DNA of 64,000 bases from Paraburkholderia eburnea (GTDB taxonomy: Bacteria; Pseudomonadota; Gammaproteobacteria; Burkholderiales; Burkholderiaceae). Below the pieces are notes generated by a model that worked only from the letters and a program-made list of their open reading frames with translations, made no database searches and was not told the DNA's origin. Position numbers and translations under genes: made by a program. Where the stretch lies: contig NZ_PQGA01000020.1 in NCBI RefSeq assembly GCF_002917095.1, positions 45,048 to 109,047 of the forward strand. Reading direction: 5' to 3'. The number at the start of each line of letters is the position of its first letter. Within the stretch, counting starts at the first letter, position 1. Below are positions 50,604-59,967 of this stretch, piece after piece.

Positions 50604-53213
50604 ATGGATCAATTCGCCAAAGAGACTCTGCCTATCTCCCTTGAGGAGGAAATGCGCCGCTCGTATCTCGACTACGCGATGAGCGTGATCGTCGGGCGGG
50701 CGCTTCCGGATGTGCGCGACGGCCTGAAGCCCGTGCACCGGCGCGTGCTGTATGCGATGCACGAGTTGAACAACGACTGGAACCGCGCGTACAAGAAGTC
50801 GGCGCGTATCGTCGGCGACGTAATCGGTAAGTACCATCCGCACGGCGACACGGCTGTCTACGACACCATCGTCCGGATGGCGCAGAGCTTCTCGCTGCGC
50901 TACATGCTGGTCGACGGCCAGGGCAACTTCGGTTCGATCGACGGCGACAACGCCGCCGCCATGCGTTACACCGAAATCCGCATGGCGAAGATCGGTCACG
51001 AGCTGCTGGCCGACATCGACAAGGAAACGGTCGACTTCGGGCCGAACTACGACGGCAGCGAAAGCGAGCCGCTGATCCTGCCCGCACGCATCCCGAACCT
51101 GCTGATCAACGGCTCGTCGGGTATCGCGGTCGGCATGGCCACGAATATTCCGCCGCACAATCTCAACGAAGTTGTCGACGCCTGCCAGCATCTGCTGAAG
51201 ACGCCCGAGGCGACGATCGACGAGTTGATCGAGATCATTCCCGCGCCCGATTTCCCGACCGCCGGCATCATTTACGGCGTGGCCGGCGTGCGCGACGGCT
51301 ATCGCACGGGCCGTGGTCGCGTCGTGATGCGCGCCGCCACGCACTTCGAAGAGATCGATCGCGGCCAGCGTATGGCGATCATCGTCGACGAACTGCCGTA
51401 TCAGGTGAACAAGCGTTCGCTGCTCGAACGGATCGCCGAACTCGTCAACGAGAAGAAGCTCGAAGGCATTTCCGACATTCGCGACGAGTCCGACAAGAGC
51501 GGCATGCGTGTCGTGATCGAGCTCAAGCGCGGCGAAGTGCCCGAGGTGATCCTCAACAATCTGTACAAGGCAACGCAGCTGCAGGACACGTTCGGCATGA
51601 ACATGGTCGCGCTGGTGGACAACCAGCCGAAGCTGCTGAACCTGAAGGAGATGCTCCAGCATTTCCTGTCGCACCGCCGCGAAGTGCTCACGCGCCGCAC
51701 GGTGTACGAACTGCGCAAGGCGCGCGAACGCGGCCACGTGCTCGAAGGCCTGGCCGTTGCGCTCGCCAACATCGACGACTTCATCGCCATCATCAAGGCC
51801 GCGCCCACGCCGCCGATCGCGAAGCAGGAGTTGATGAACCAGTCGTGGGATTCGTCGCTGGTGCGCGAGATGCTCCAGCGCGCGGAACAGGACAACGCCT
51901 CGGCGGGCGGCCGCGACGCCTATCGTCCGGAAGGGCTCAACCCGCTATATGGTATGCAGGGCGACGGTCTCTACCGTCTGTCCGACACGCAGGCGCAGGA
52001 AATCCTGCAAATGCGTCTGCAGCGCCTGACGGGGCTGGAGCAGGACAAGATCATCGGCGAGTACCGCGAAGTCATGGCCCAGATCGCCGACCTGCTCGAC
52101 ATCCTTGCGCGCCCGGAGCGCGTAACGACGATGATCTCCGACGAACTCACCGCGATCAAGAGCGAATTCGGCGATGCCCGCCGTTCGAAGATCGAGCTGA
52201 ACGCGACCGAGCTGAACACCGAAGACCTGATCACGCCGCAGGACATGGTCGTGACCATGTCGCACACCGGTTACGTGAAGTCGCAGCCCTTGTCCGAATA
52301 TCGCGCCCAGAAGCGCGGTGGCCGCGGCAAGCAGGCGACGTCGATGAAGGACGACGACTGGATCGACACGCTCTTCATCGCCAATACGCACGATCACATC
52401 CTGTGCTTCTCGAACCGTGGCCGCGTGTACTGGGTCAAGGTCTATGAAGTGCCGCAGGGTTCGCGCAACTCGCGCGGCCGTCCGATCGTGAACATGTTCC
52501 CGCTGCAGGACGGCGAGAAGATCACGGTCGTGCTGCCGGTGAAGGAATTCTCGGCCGACAAGTTCGTCTTTATGGCGACGGCCCTGGGCACGGTCAAGAA
52601 GACGCCGCTCGAAGCCTTCAGCCGCCCGCTGCGCAAGGGTATTATTGCGGTCGGTCTTGACGAAGGCGATTACCTGATCGGCGCGGCCATCACGGACGGC
52701 GAGCACGACGTCATGCTGTTCTCGGACGCCGGCAAGGCCGTGCGCTTCGACGAGAACGATGTGCGCCCGATGGGCCGCGAGGCACGCGGCGTGCGGGGCA
52801 TGCAGCTCGACGACGGCCAGCAGGTGATCGCGCTGCTGGTGGCCGGCGACGAACAGCAGTCCGTGCTGACCGCCACCGAAAACGGTTACGGCAAGCGCAC
52901 GCCGATCACCGAGTACACGCGTCACGGCCGTGGCACCAAGGGCATGATTGCGATCCAGACGTCGGAGCGCAACGGCAAGGTGGTCGCGGCGACGCTGGTG
53001 GACTCCGAAGCCCAGATCATGTTGATCACGACCACGGGTGTGCTGATCCGCACGCGTGTCTCGGAAATCCGCGAAATGGGCCGCGCAACGCAAGGTGTTA
53101 CACTCATCAGCCTTGACGAAGGCACGAAGCTCTCGGGCCTGCAGCAGGTCGCCGAAGCCGATGCCGAGGGCGATATCGCCGAAGCTGAGGGTGAGGGCGA
53201 AAGCGAGGAGTAA
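50604..53213 (+). CDS. gyrA: DNA gyrase subunit A
   Basis: The 869-residue protein has the catalytic tyrosine at 122 (A-M-R-Y-T-E-I-R-M), the quinolone-resistance segment H-P-H-G-D-T-A-V-Y-D with Thr83 and Asp87 in E. coli numbering, and the six-bladed C-terminal domain with the GyrA box Q-K-R-G-G-R-G. It breaks and rejoins DNA strands to supercoil DNA. The tail is acidic and Glu-rich. Confidence 0.98.
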   Translation: MDQFAKETLPISLEEEMRRSYLDYAMSVIVGRALPDVRDGLKPVHRRVLYAMHELNNDWNRAYKKSARIVGDVIGKYHPHGDTAVYDTIVRMAQSFSLRYMLVDGQGNFGSIDGDNAAAMRYTEIRMAKIGHELLADIDKETVDFGPNYDGSESEPLILPARIPNLLINGSSGIAVGMATNIPPHNLNEVVDACQHLLKTPEATIDELIEIIPAPDFPTAGIIYGVAGVRDGYRTGRGRVVMRAATHFEEIDRGQRMAIIVDELPYQVNKRSLLERIAELVNEKKLEGISDIRDESDKSGMRVVIELKRGEVPEVILNNLYKATQLQDTFGMNMVALVDNQPKLLNLKEMLQHFLSHRREVLTRRTVYELRKARERGHVLEGLAVALANIDDFIAIIKAAPTPPIAKQELMNQSWDSSLVREMLQRAEQDNASAGGRDAYRPEGLNPLYGMQGDGLYRLSDTQAQEILQMRLQRLTGLEQDKIIGEYREVMAQIADLLDILARPERVTTMISDELTAIKSEFGDARRSKIELNATELNTEDLITPQDMVVTMSHTGYVKSQPLSEYRAQKRGGRGKQATSMKDDDWIDTLFIANTHDHILCFSNRGRVYWVKVYEVPQGSRNSRGRPIVNMFPLQDGEKITVVLPVKEFSADKFVFMATALGTVKKTPLEAFSRPLRKGIIAVGLDEGDYLIGAAITDGEHDVMLFSDAGKAVRFDENDVRPMGREARGVRGMQLDDGQQVIALLVAGDEQQSVLTATENGYGKRTPITEYTRHGRGTKGMIAIQTSERNGKVVAATLVDSEAQIMLITTTGVLIRTRVSEIREMGRATQGVTLISLDEGTKLSGLQQVAEADAEGDIAEAEGEGESEE

Positions 53214-53533
53214 GGCTACGCCCGCAGGACTGAACGGCCCGCGCGAGCGGGCCGCTTCGTGTCAGGCGCCGGCGCTGTGCCGGGTTACGTGCCAGGCGTT
53301 GCGCTCGTGGTTTGCTGGTAAGAATTTTTGGGCGGTTTGGGGTTCTGATTTTGAGTTATTTGCCGGCGGCGACGCAATGGCCATCAAGGCTGGGCAGCGC
53401 TGCGGGTTTTGAATGATGCCGGGCGGATCGGGCCGCGGGCGCGAAGGTGACGGATCAAACCGTGATCAGGCAGTATCAGGCGCGCCCCGCAGTCCGCACG
53501 GCAGGCAATTCGATTAATTTCACAGAGGGAGTA
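53214..53533. other. Intergenic region between gyrA and the DUF2059 gene
   Basis: These 320 bases have no gene I can support. A GGCCCGC/GCGGGCC hairpin at 53234-53253, shortly after gyrA, may end its transcript although no T-run follows. The promoter of the next gene should be in the second half, but no clear -35/-10 pair is seen. Confidence 0.45.
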
Positions 53534-54142
53534 ATGATGCAAAAACGATTCAAGCAGGTTATGTTGCTGGCCGCTCTCGTGCCGACGTTTGCCATGGCTC
53601 AGGCGCTCCAGTCCCAGGCGCCCGCAACGGCTCCGGCTGCTGCTGCCGCACCGATTGATCCGGCCAAGCAAGCTGCGATCAAGGACCTGCTGGACGCCAT
53701 CGACGCGCAGAAGCTCGTCGGCGCAATCGGCAATAGCGCACAGATGCAAGCCAAGCAGCTCGTGCCGGCGATCCTCTCGGACGCGCTGTCGGAAAATAAG
53801 ACGATGACGGACAAGCAGAAGCAAGCTGCTGTCCCGACGCTGCAGAAGAACGCCGTGCCGAAGCTGGTTGACGGCGCAGGCCAGGTTTTCGCTACGGACA
53901 GCTTCAAGCAGGACGCCATGGACGCGCAGTACGAAGCCTACGCCAAGTACTACAGCACGCAGGAAATCAAGGATCTGTCGACGTTCTACCGCAGCCCGAC
54001 CGGCCGCAAGTTCATTCAGGTTCAAGACCAGGTTGGCCGCGATGTGGTCAACGGCCTGATGCAGAAGTACATGCCGCAATCGATCAAGGCAACGCGCGAC
54101 CAGGCTGACAGGGAAGTCGCCGCAGTCAAGCCGGGCAAGTAA
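53534..54142 (+). CDS. DUF2059 periplasmic protein
   Basis: The 202-residue protein has a signal peptide (M-L-L-A-A-L-V-P-T-F-A-M-A) and a DUF2059 domain in its second half (Y-A-K-Y-Y-S-T-Q-E-I-K-D-L-S-T-F-Y-R-S-P-T-G-R-K-F). GAGGGAG lies before the ATGATG start. Function is unknown; it is regularly found between gyrA and serC in Burkholderiales. Confidence 0.88.
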   Translation: MMQKRFKQVMLLAALVPTFAMAQALQSQAPATAPAAAAAPIDPAKQAAIKDLLDAIDAQKLVGAIGNSAQMQAKQLVPAILSDALSENKTMTDKQKQAAVPTLQKNAVPKLVDGAGQVFATDSFKQDAMDAQYEAYAKYYSTQEIKDLSTFYRSPTGRKFIQVQDQVGRDVVNGLMQKYMPQSIKATRDQADREVAAVKPGK

Positions 54143-54273
54143 GCACGCCGCTCGCTGAGCGCGTTCGCCGCCGCGGTATTTCAGGCGCGCGGCAAACGCG
54201 GGACAGATCGAGTCGGCTTGTCGGCGCCTTGCCCGGATAGCCTGCGTTGGCGGGTTCCCGGTGACAATGCGAT

Positions 54274-54317
54274 AATGGCCGTTTGCGCGATAAGCGCAGA
54301 CGGCCATTTTCTTTTTC
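54274..54317 (+). terminator. Terminator after the DUF2059 gene
   Basis: AATGGCCGT pairs with ACGGCCATT, with an inner GCGC stem, followed by TTTTCTTTTT. It separates the DUF2059 gene from serC. Confidence 0.85.
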
Positions 54318-54369
54318 CGGCGCGTCCCGGCTCCACTGCCGCAGCGCCCGCCTCGGGGATCTTCAAACG

Positions 54370-55452
54370 ATGCGCGTCTTCAACTTCTCCGCCGGACCGG
54401 CTGCACTGCCTGAGGAAGTCCTGCGCCAGGCTGCCGACGAAATGCTCGACTGGCACGGCAGCGGCATGGGCGTGATGGAAATGAGCCATCGCGGTCCCGA
54501 ATTCATGCAGATTCACAGCGAAGCGCTGCTCGATCTGCGCGAACTGATGCAGGTTCCCGCGAGCCACCAGATCCTGTTCCTGCAGGGCGGCGGCATCGGC
54601 GAAAACGCTATCGTGCCGCTCAATCTGTTCGGCGCGAAGCCGCGTGCGGATTACGTCATCACCGGTTCGTGGTCGCAGAAGTCGCAGAAGGAAGCGCTCA
54701 AGTACGGCGCCTCGCACATCGCCGCGACGGGCAAAACCGAAGCCGGTTTCACGCATTCGCCGCCGAAGAGCGAATGGCAACTCTCCGACGATCCCGCCTA
54801 CGTGCATCTGTGCACGAACGAGACGATCGACGGCGTCGAGACCTTCGAGATCCCCGATCTCGGCGACATTCCGCTCGTCGCGGATGCCTCGTCGCACATC
54901 CTGTCGCGTCCGATGGACATTGCCAAATACGGCGTGCTCTACGGCGGCGCGCAGAAAAATATCGGCATGGCGGGCGTGACGGTGGTGATCGTGCGCGAGG
55001 ATCTGCTCGACCGCGCGATGCCCATCTGCCCGTCGGCGTTCGAATGGAAGACGGTCGCCGCCAACAATTCCATGTTCAACACGCCGCCCACCTACGCGAT
55101 CTACATCGCGGGCCTCGTGTTCAAGTGGTTGAAGCGCCAGGGTGGCCTCGAAGCCATCGAAGCGCGCAATATCGAAAAAGCAGGGCTGCTTTACGACACG
55201 ATCGATGCGAGCAGCTTCTACATCAACAAGGTGGAGCGCCGCGCGCGCTCGCGGATGAACGTACCGTTCTTCCTCGCCGATGAAACACGTAATGATGATT
55301 TCCTGGCCGGCGCGAAGGCGCGCGGGCTTCTGCAGCTGAAGGGCCACAAGTCCGTCGGCGGCATGCGGGCGTCGATTTACAACGCGGTGCCGCTCGAAGC
55401 AGTGCAGGCACTTGTCGAGTACATGAAGGAATTCGAAGCGAAGCACGCCTGA
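54370..55452 (+). CDS. serC: Phosphoserine aminotransferase
   Basis: The 360-residue enzyme begins M-R-V-F-N-F-S-A-G-P-A-A-L-P, the family start, and has the PLP lysine in Y-G-G-A-Q-K-N-I-G. It makes 3-phosphoserine for serine and also acts in pyridoxal synthesis. It opens the operon serC-pheA-tyrA-aroA-cmk. Confidence 0.97.
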   Translation: MRVFNFSAGPAALPEEVLRQAADEMLDWHGSGMGVMEMSHRGPEFMQIHSEALLDLRELMQVPASHQILFLQGGGIGENAIVPLNLFGAKPRADYVITGSWSQKSQKEALKYGASHIAATGKTEAGFTHSPPKSEWQLSDDPAYVHLCTNETIDGVETFEIPDLGDIPLVADASSHILSRPMDIAKYGVLYGGAQKNIGMAGVTVVIVREDLLDRAMPICPSAFEWKTVAANNSMFNTPPTYAIYIAGLVFKWLKRQGGLEAIEARNIEKAGLLYDTIDASSFYINKVERRARSRMNVPFFLADETRNDDFLAGAKARGLLQLKGHKSVGGMRASIYNAVPLEAVQALVEYMKEFEAKHA

Positions 55453-55500
55453 CGCGCGCATCTCGTTCGAATACATCCTTCCAGATTGCCGGTCTCACGC

Positions 55501-56583
55501 ATGGACGACGAACTCAATTCTCAACTCAAGCCGTTGCGCGAGCGCATCGATGCCATCGACGCGCAACTCATTGCGCTCCTGAACCAGCGCGCTTCGGTCG
55601 CGCTCGAAGTGGGCGAGGTCAAGAAGCACTTCAACGCCCCCGTGTTTCGCCCGGAGCGCGAGCTCCAGGTGATCGAGCGCCTGCAGAGCCTGAGCGGCGG
55701 CCCGCTCGGCAACGATCACATCAGCGCGATCTGGCGCGAGATCATGGCCGCGAGCCGCTCGCTCGAAAAGACCATCACGGCCGCGTTCCTCGGGCCGGTC
55801 GGCACGTATAGCGAGCAGGCGATGTACGCGTACTTCGGTCAGTCGATCGAAGGCCTGCCGTGTCCGTCGATCGACGAAGTGTTCCGTGCGGTCGAGTCGG
55901 GCGCGTCCGAATTCGGCGTGGTGCCGGTCGAGAATTCGACCGAAGGCGCGGTGTCGCGCACGCTCGATCTGTTCCTGCAGACGCAGCTTGTGATCGGCGG
56001 CGAAATCGCGCTGCCGATCCAGCACAATCTGATGACGCAAAGCGGCACGCTCGCGGGCGTGACGCGCGTGTGCGCGCACCCGCAGGCGCTCGCGCAGTGC
56101 CAGCACTGGCTGACGGCGAACGCACCGCATCTTGAGCGCCTGGCCGTGTCGAGCAACGCCGAAGCCGCGCGTCTTGCGTCGGAGGATCCGACGGTCGCGG
56201 CCATCGCGGGCGAGCGCGCGGCCACGCACTATGGCCTGTTGATCGCCAACGCGCTGATTCAGGACGACCCGCATAACCGCACGCGCTTCGTGATGATCGG
56301 CAAGCAGCCGGCGGGCGTGTCGGGTCACGACCAGACGTCGATGATCGTGTCGGTGAAAAACGAGCCGGGCGCGGTCTACAAGCTGCTGGAGCCGCTCGCG
56401 CGCCACGGCGTATCGATGACGCGTTTCGAATCGCGTCCGGCGCGCGTCGGCACGTGGGAGTACTACTTCTATATCGATTTCGAAGGGCATCGCGACGATC
56501 CGGCCGTGGCCGCCGCGCTCGACGAACTCGGCAGGAAGGCCGCGTTCCTCAAGATCCTCGGTTCGTATCCGCGTTCGCGCTGA
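55501..56583 (+). CDS. pheA: Chorismate mutase / prephenate dehydratase
   Basis: The 360-residue bifunctional enzyme has an AroQ chorismate mutase domain (about 1-90; L-R-E-R-I-D-A-I-D, later V-F-R-P-E-R-E), a prephenate dehydratase domain (about 95-275; G-P-V-G-T-Y-S-E-Q-A, V-P-V-E-N-S-T-E-G) and a regulatory ACT domain (about 285-360; F-E-S-R-P). It leads to phenylalanine. The ATG at 55501 is chosen over an upstream TTG at 55486. Confidence 0.96.
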   Translation: MDDELNSQLKPLRERIDAIDAQLIALLNQRASVALEVGEVKKHFNAPVFRPERELQVIERLQSLSGGPLGNDHISAIWREIMAASRSLEKTITAAFLGPVGTYSEQAMYAYFGQSIEGLPCPSIDEVFRAVESGASEFGVVPVENSTEGAVSRTLDLFLQTQLVIGGEIALPIQHNLMTQSGTLAGVTRVCAHPQALAQCQHWLTANAPHLERLAVSSNAEAARLASEDPTVAAIAGERAATHYGLLIANALIQDDPHNRTRFVMIGKQPAGVSGHDQTSMIVSVKNEPGAVYKLLEPLARHGVSMTRFESRPARVGTWEYYFYIDFEGHRDDPAVAAALDELGRKAAFLKILGSYPRSR

Positions 56584-56651
56584 ATGGCGCGCCGGGTTGC
56601 GCACGCCCGCTTCGGTCAGGCGTGCGCAAACATTCTTTTTTCGGTGATGGC

Positions 56652-57632
56652 GTGAGCGCGTTCTCATTCAGGAAGCTGGTGATTTTCGGCGTCGGGCTGA
56701 TCGGCGGATCGCTTGCGCGCGGGCTGCGCGAGCGCGCCGGTCACGATGGCGAGGTGATCGGCGTGGGCCGCCGCGCGCATTCGGTTGCGCGCGCGCTGGA
56801 ACTGGGCGTCGTCGATGCCGTCGCGACCTTCGACGACGACGCGGCGCTCGCCCAGGCGCTCGACGGCGCGGACCTCGTGCTGATCGCCGCGCCCGTGGCG
56901 CAGACGCAGATGCTGCTCGAACGCATCGCGCCGCACCTGCAGCCGCACACCCTCGTCACCGACGCGGGCAGCACCAAGAGCGACGTGATCGCCGCCGCGC
57001 GCGCAGCGCTGGGCGCGCGCATCGGCCAGTTCGTGCCGGGCCATCCGATCGCCGGCCGCGAGTCGAGCGGCGTCGAAGCCGCGCTGCCCGACCTGTACGT
57101 GGGCCGTAACGTCGTGCTGTGTCCATTGCCCGAAAACGCGCCGGCGGACGTCGAGCGTATCGCGCAGATGTGGCGCGCCACGGGCGCCGTGATCGGCCAG
57201 ATGAGCGCCGAACAGCACGACCGCGTGTTCGCTTCGGTGAGCCATTTGCCGCACGTGCTGTCGTTCGCGCTGGTCGAGCAGATTCTCGCCACGCCCGACG
57301 CCGAGCTGAAATTCTCGTTCGCGGCGGGCGGTTTCCGCGATTTCACGCGCATCGCCGCGTCGAGCCCCGAAATGTGGCGCGACGTGTGTCTGGCGAACCG
57401 CACGGCGCTGCTCGCGGAACTCGACGCCTACACTGAAGTGCTGGCGAAGCTGCGCGCGGCCATCGACGCCGGTGACGGCGGCGCGCTCGAAACCGTGTTC
57501 GCGCGCTCGCGCGCGGCGCGGCAGGCATGGCAGGAGCGCGGCGGCAAGCGCGTGGCGAGTGACGCGACGAGCGAAGCGACGAGTGAGGGGGCGAGCGCGC
57601 CGACGCCCTCGCAATCAGGACCCGACAAGTAA
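56652..57632 (+). CDS. tyrA: Prephenate dehydrogenase
   Basis: The 326-residue enzyme has an NAD-binding Rossmann motif near the start (I-F-G-V-G-L-I-G-G-S-L-A), then T-D-A-G-S-T-K-S and P-G-H-P-I-A-G-R-E, and H-L-P-H-V-L-S. It makes 4-hydroxyphenylpyruvate for tyrosine. A GTG at 56652 gives the family-like start. The last 35 residues are Ser/Thr/Ala-rich and probably disordered. Confidence 0.93.
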   Translation: MSAFSFRKLVIFGVGLIGGSLARGLRERAGHDGEVIGVGRRAHSVARALELGVVDAVATFDDDAALAQALDGADLVLIAAPVAQTQMLLERIAPHLQPHTLVTDAGSTKSDVIAAARAALGARIGQFVPGHPIAGRESSGVEAALPDLYVGRNVVLCPLPENAPADVERIAQMWRATGAVIGQMSAEQHDRVFASVSHLPHVLSFALVEQILATPDAELKFSFAAGGFRDFTRIAASSPEMWRDVCLANRTALLAELDAYTEVLAKLRAAIDAGDGGALETVFARSRAARQAWQERGGKRVASDATSEATSEGASAPTPSQSGPDK

Positions 57633-57712
57633 GGCATCAGTCATGCGGCAGGGCGCTGGAATGGCTGGAATTCTCCGGTCGCCGCGCCACGCCGCACCAT
57701 CAGGACACGCTC

Positions 57713-59017
57713 ATGGAACACCTCGATCTCGGACCGTTCACCCGTGCGTCCGGCACGATCCGCCTGCCCGGCTCGAAGAGCATCTCGAACCGCGTGCTGC
57801 TGCTCGCGGCGCTGGCCGAAGGCGAAACGACGATCACGAACCTGCTCGACTCCGACGACACGCGCGTGATGCTCGACGCGCTGGAAAAGCTCGGCGTGAA
57901 GCTCAAGCGCGAAGACGACACCTGCGTCGTGCAGGGCACGCGCGGCGCTTTTACGGCGGTGCGCGCGGACCTCTTCCTCGGTAACGCCGGCACGGCGGTG
58001 CGCCCGCTCACGGCGGCGCTCGCGGTCAACGGCGGCGACTACCGTATCCACGGCGTGCCGCGTATGCACGAGCGCCCGATCGGCGACCTCGTCGACGGTC
58101 TGCGCCAGATCGGCGCGAAGATCGATTACGAAGAGAACGAGGGCTATCCGCCGTTGCGCATCCGTCCCGCGCAGATCAACGTCAGCGCCCCGGTGCGCGT
58201 GCGCGGCGACGTGTCGAGCCAGTTCCTCACCGCGCTCCTGATGACGCTGCCGCTCGTGCGCGCCGAAGGCGGGGTGACGATCGTCGAAATCGACGGCGAA
58301 CTGATCTCGAAGCCCTATATCGAAATCACGATCAAGCTGATGGAGCGCTTCGGCGTGAAGGTCGAGCGTCACGGCTGGCACCGCTTCGAGGTGCCGGCAG
58401 GCGTGCGTTACCAGTCGCCGGGCAAGATCATGGTGGAGGGCGATGCGTCGTCGGCGTCGTACTTCCTTGCGGCGGGCGCGATTGGCGGCGGGCCGCTGCG
58501 CGTGGAAGGCGTGGGCCGTTCGAGCATCCAGGGCGACGTCGCGTTCGCGGCGGCGCTCATGCGCATGGGCGCGAACGTGACGGTAGCCGACGACTGGATC
58601 GAGGTGCGCGGGATCGGCAACGATCACGGCAAGCTCGACCCCATCGACATGGATTTCAACCTGATTCCCGATGCGGCCATGACGATCGCCGTCGCCGCCT
58701 TGTTCGCCGACGGCGCGACCACGCTGCGCAACATCGCGAGCTGGCGCGTGAAGGAAACCGACCGCATCGCCGCGATGGCCACGGAGCTGCGCAAAGTGGG
58801 CGCAAACGTGGAAGAGGGCCCGGACTACCTGATCGTGCGTCCGCCCGAGAAACTCACGCCGAACGCCGCGATCGACACCTACGACGATCACCGCATGGCG
58901 ATGTGCTTCTCGCTCGTGAGCCTCGGCAACGTGCCGGTGCGCATCAACGATCCGAAGTGCGTCGGCAAGACGTTCCCCGATTATTTCGAGCGCTTCCTGG
59001 CGCTCGCACAATCCTGA
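57713..59017 (+). CDS. aroA: 3-phosphoshikimate 1-carboxyvinyltransferase (EPSP synthase)
   Basis: The 434-residue enzyme has L-P-G-S-K-S-I-S-N-R at the start, G-N-A-G-T-A-V-R-P-L-T for the phosphoenolpyruvate site, and D-H-R-M-A-M near the end. It joins shikimate-3-phosphate and phosphoenolpyruvate. An 80-base gap after tyrA contains no gene. Confidence 0.98.
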   Translation: MEHLDLGPFTRASGTIRLPGSKSISNRVLLLAALAEGETTITNLLDSDDTRVMLDALEKLGVKLKREDDTCVVQGTRGAFTAVRADLFLGNAGTAVRPLTAALAVNGGDYRIHGVPRMHERPIGDLVDGLRQIGAKIDYEENEGYPPLRIRPAQINVSAPVRVRGDVSSQFLTALLMTLPLVRAEGGVTIVEIDGELISKPYIEITIKLMERFGVKVERHGWHRFEVPAGVRYQSPGKIMVEGDASSASYFLAAGAIGGGPLRVEGVGRSSIQGDVAFAAALMRMGANVTVADDWIEVRGIGNDHGKLDPIDMDFNLIPDAAMTIAVAALFADGATTLRNIASWRVKETDRIAAMATELRKVGANVEEGPDYLIVRPPEKLTPNAAIDTYDDHRMAMCFSLVSLGNVPVRINDPKCVGKTFPDYFERFLALAQS

Positions 59018-59073
59018 TTTTTCGCAGCCGACCTGTCTCTTTTTACTGATCGCTGCATAAAACCGACCGCCGC

Positions 59074-59796
59074 ATGAAATCGACCCGTCCCTTTTACCCG
59101 ACGCCCGTGATCACGATCGACGGCCCCACTGCCTCCGGTAAGGGCACGGTGGCCACGCTGGTCGCCGCGCACCTGGGCTTTCACCTGCTCGACAGCGGCG
59201 CGCTGTATCGCCTCGCGGCGCTCGCGAGTATGCGCTACACGATCGCCGCCGACGATGCCGACGGGCTGGCCCAACTGATCGACGATCTTCACATCACGTT
59301 CCGCGAAGGCACGGCCCAGCTCGATGGCGTTGACGTTTCGAATGAAATCCGCGCCGAGGAAGTGGGCAACCGGGCCTCGATGATCGCGGCGCATCCGTCC
59401 GTGCGCACCGCGCTGGTGGCCCGTCAGCGGGCCTTCCGCAAGCTGCCGGGCCTGGTCGCCGACGGCCGCGACATGGGCACGGTGATCTTCCCGGATGCCG
59501 GTCTGAAGGTGTTCCTGACGGCCAGCGTGGAGGCCCGCGCGGCCCGCCGGTATAAGCAATTGATCCAAAAAGGATTTTCTGCTAATATGGATGACTTGCT
59601 CCGGGATTTGCGTGAACGCGACGCGCGCGATAGTAATCGCACGGCCGCGCCGCTCAAGCCCGCAGCGGATGCGAAGCTGCTGGATACCTCGGCGCTGACC
59701 ATCGACCAGGCGGTCGAACAGGTCGTGCAGTGGTACCAGGAGTCGAGCGAACTGCGGCCGGCGCGTCATGCTGATGCGCACGGCAAGTTGCAGTAA
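59074..59796 (+). CDS. cmk: Cytidylate kinase
   Basis: The 240-residue kinase has the P-loop G-P-T-A-S-G-K-G-T, L-L-D-S-G-A-L-Y-R and D-G-R-D-M-G-T-V-I-F-P, all diagnostic. It phosphorylates CMP and dCMP. It is followed by rpsA, the common order in proteobacteria. Confidence 0.97.
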   Translation: MKSTRPFYPTPVITIDGPTASGKGTVATLVAAHLGFHLLDSGALYRLAALASMRYTIAADDADGLAQLIDDLHITFREGTAQLDGVDVSNEIRAEEVGNRASMIAAHPSVRTALVARQRAFRKLPGLVADGRDMGTVIFPDAGLKVFLTASVEARAARRYKQLIQKGFSANMDDLLRDLRERDARDSNRTAAPLKPAADAKLLDTSALTIDQAVEQVVQWYQESSELRPARHADAHGKLQ

Positions 59797-59967
59797 AGAG
59801 CAAGCGTAGTACGTAGTGGTGCCCTGCTGGGAAGCGGGGCGTGTCTAAACCCTTTAACCCCGTGTGGCTTTTGCATCTGTGCCGCGAACGTAAGCGCTCC
59901 GGCCTCAACGCCCGACCGGTCAAAACTGGCTGGCGGAGCAGCGAAAACCATGCAAATCCAGATTTTT

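Noticed and set aside
59950..59967. Upstream start for rpsA
   Set aside because: The six added residues are not part of the usual S1 start, so ATG 59968 is preferred, though 59950 is possible.
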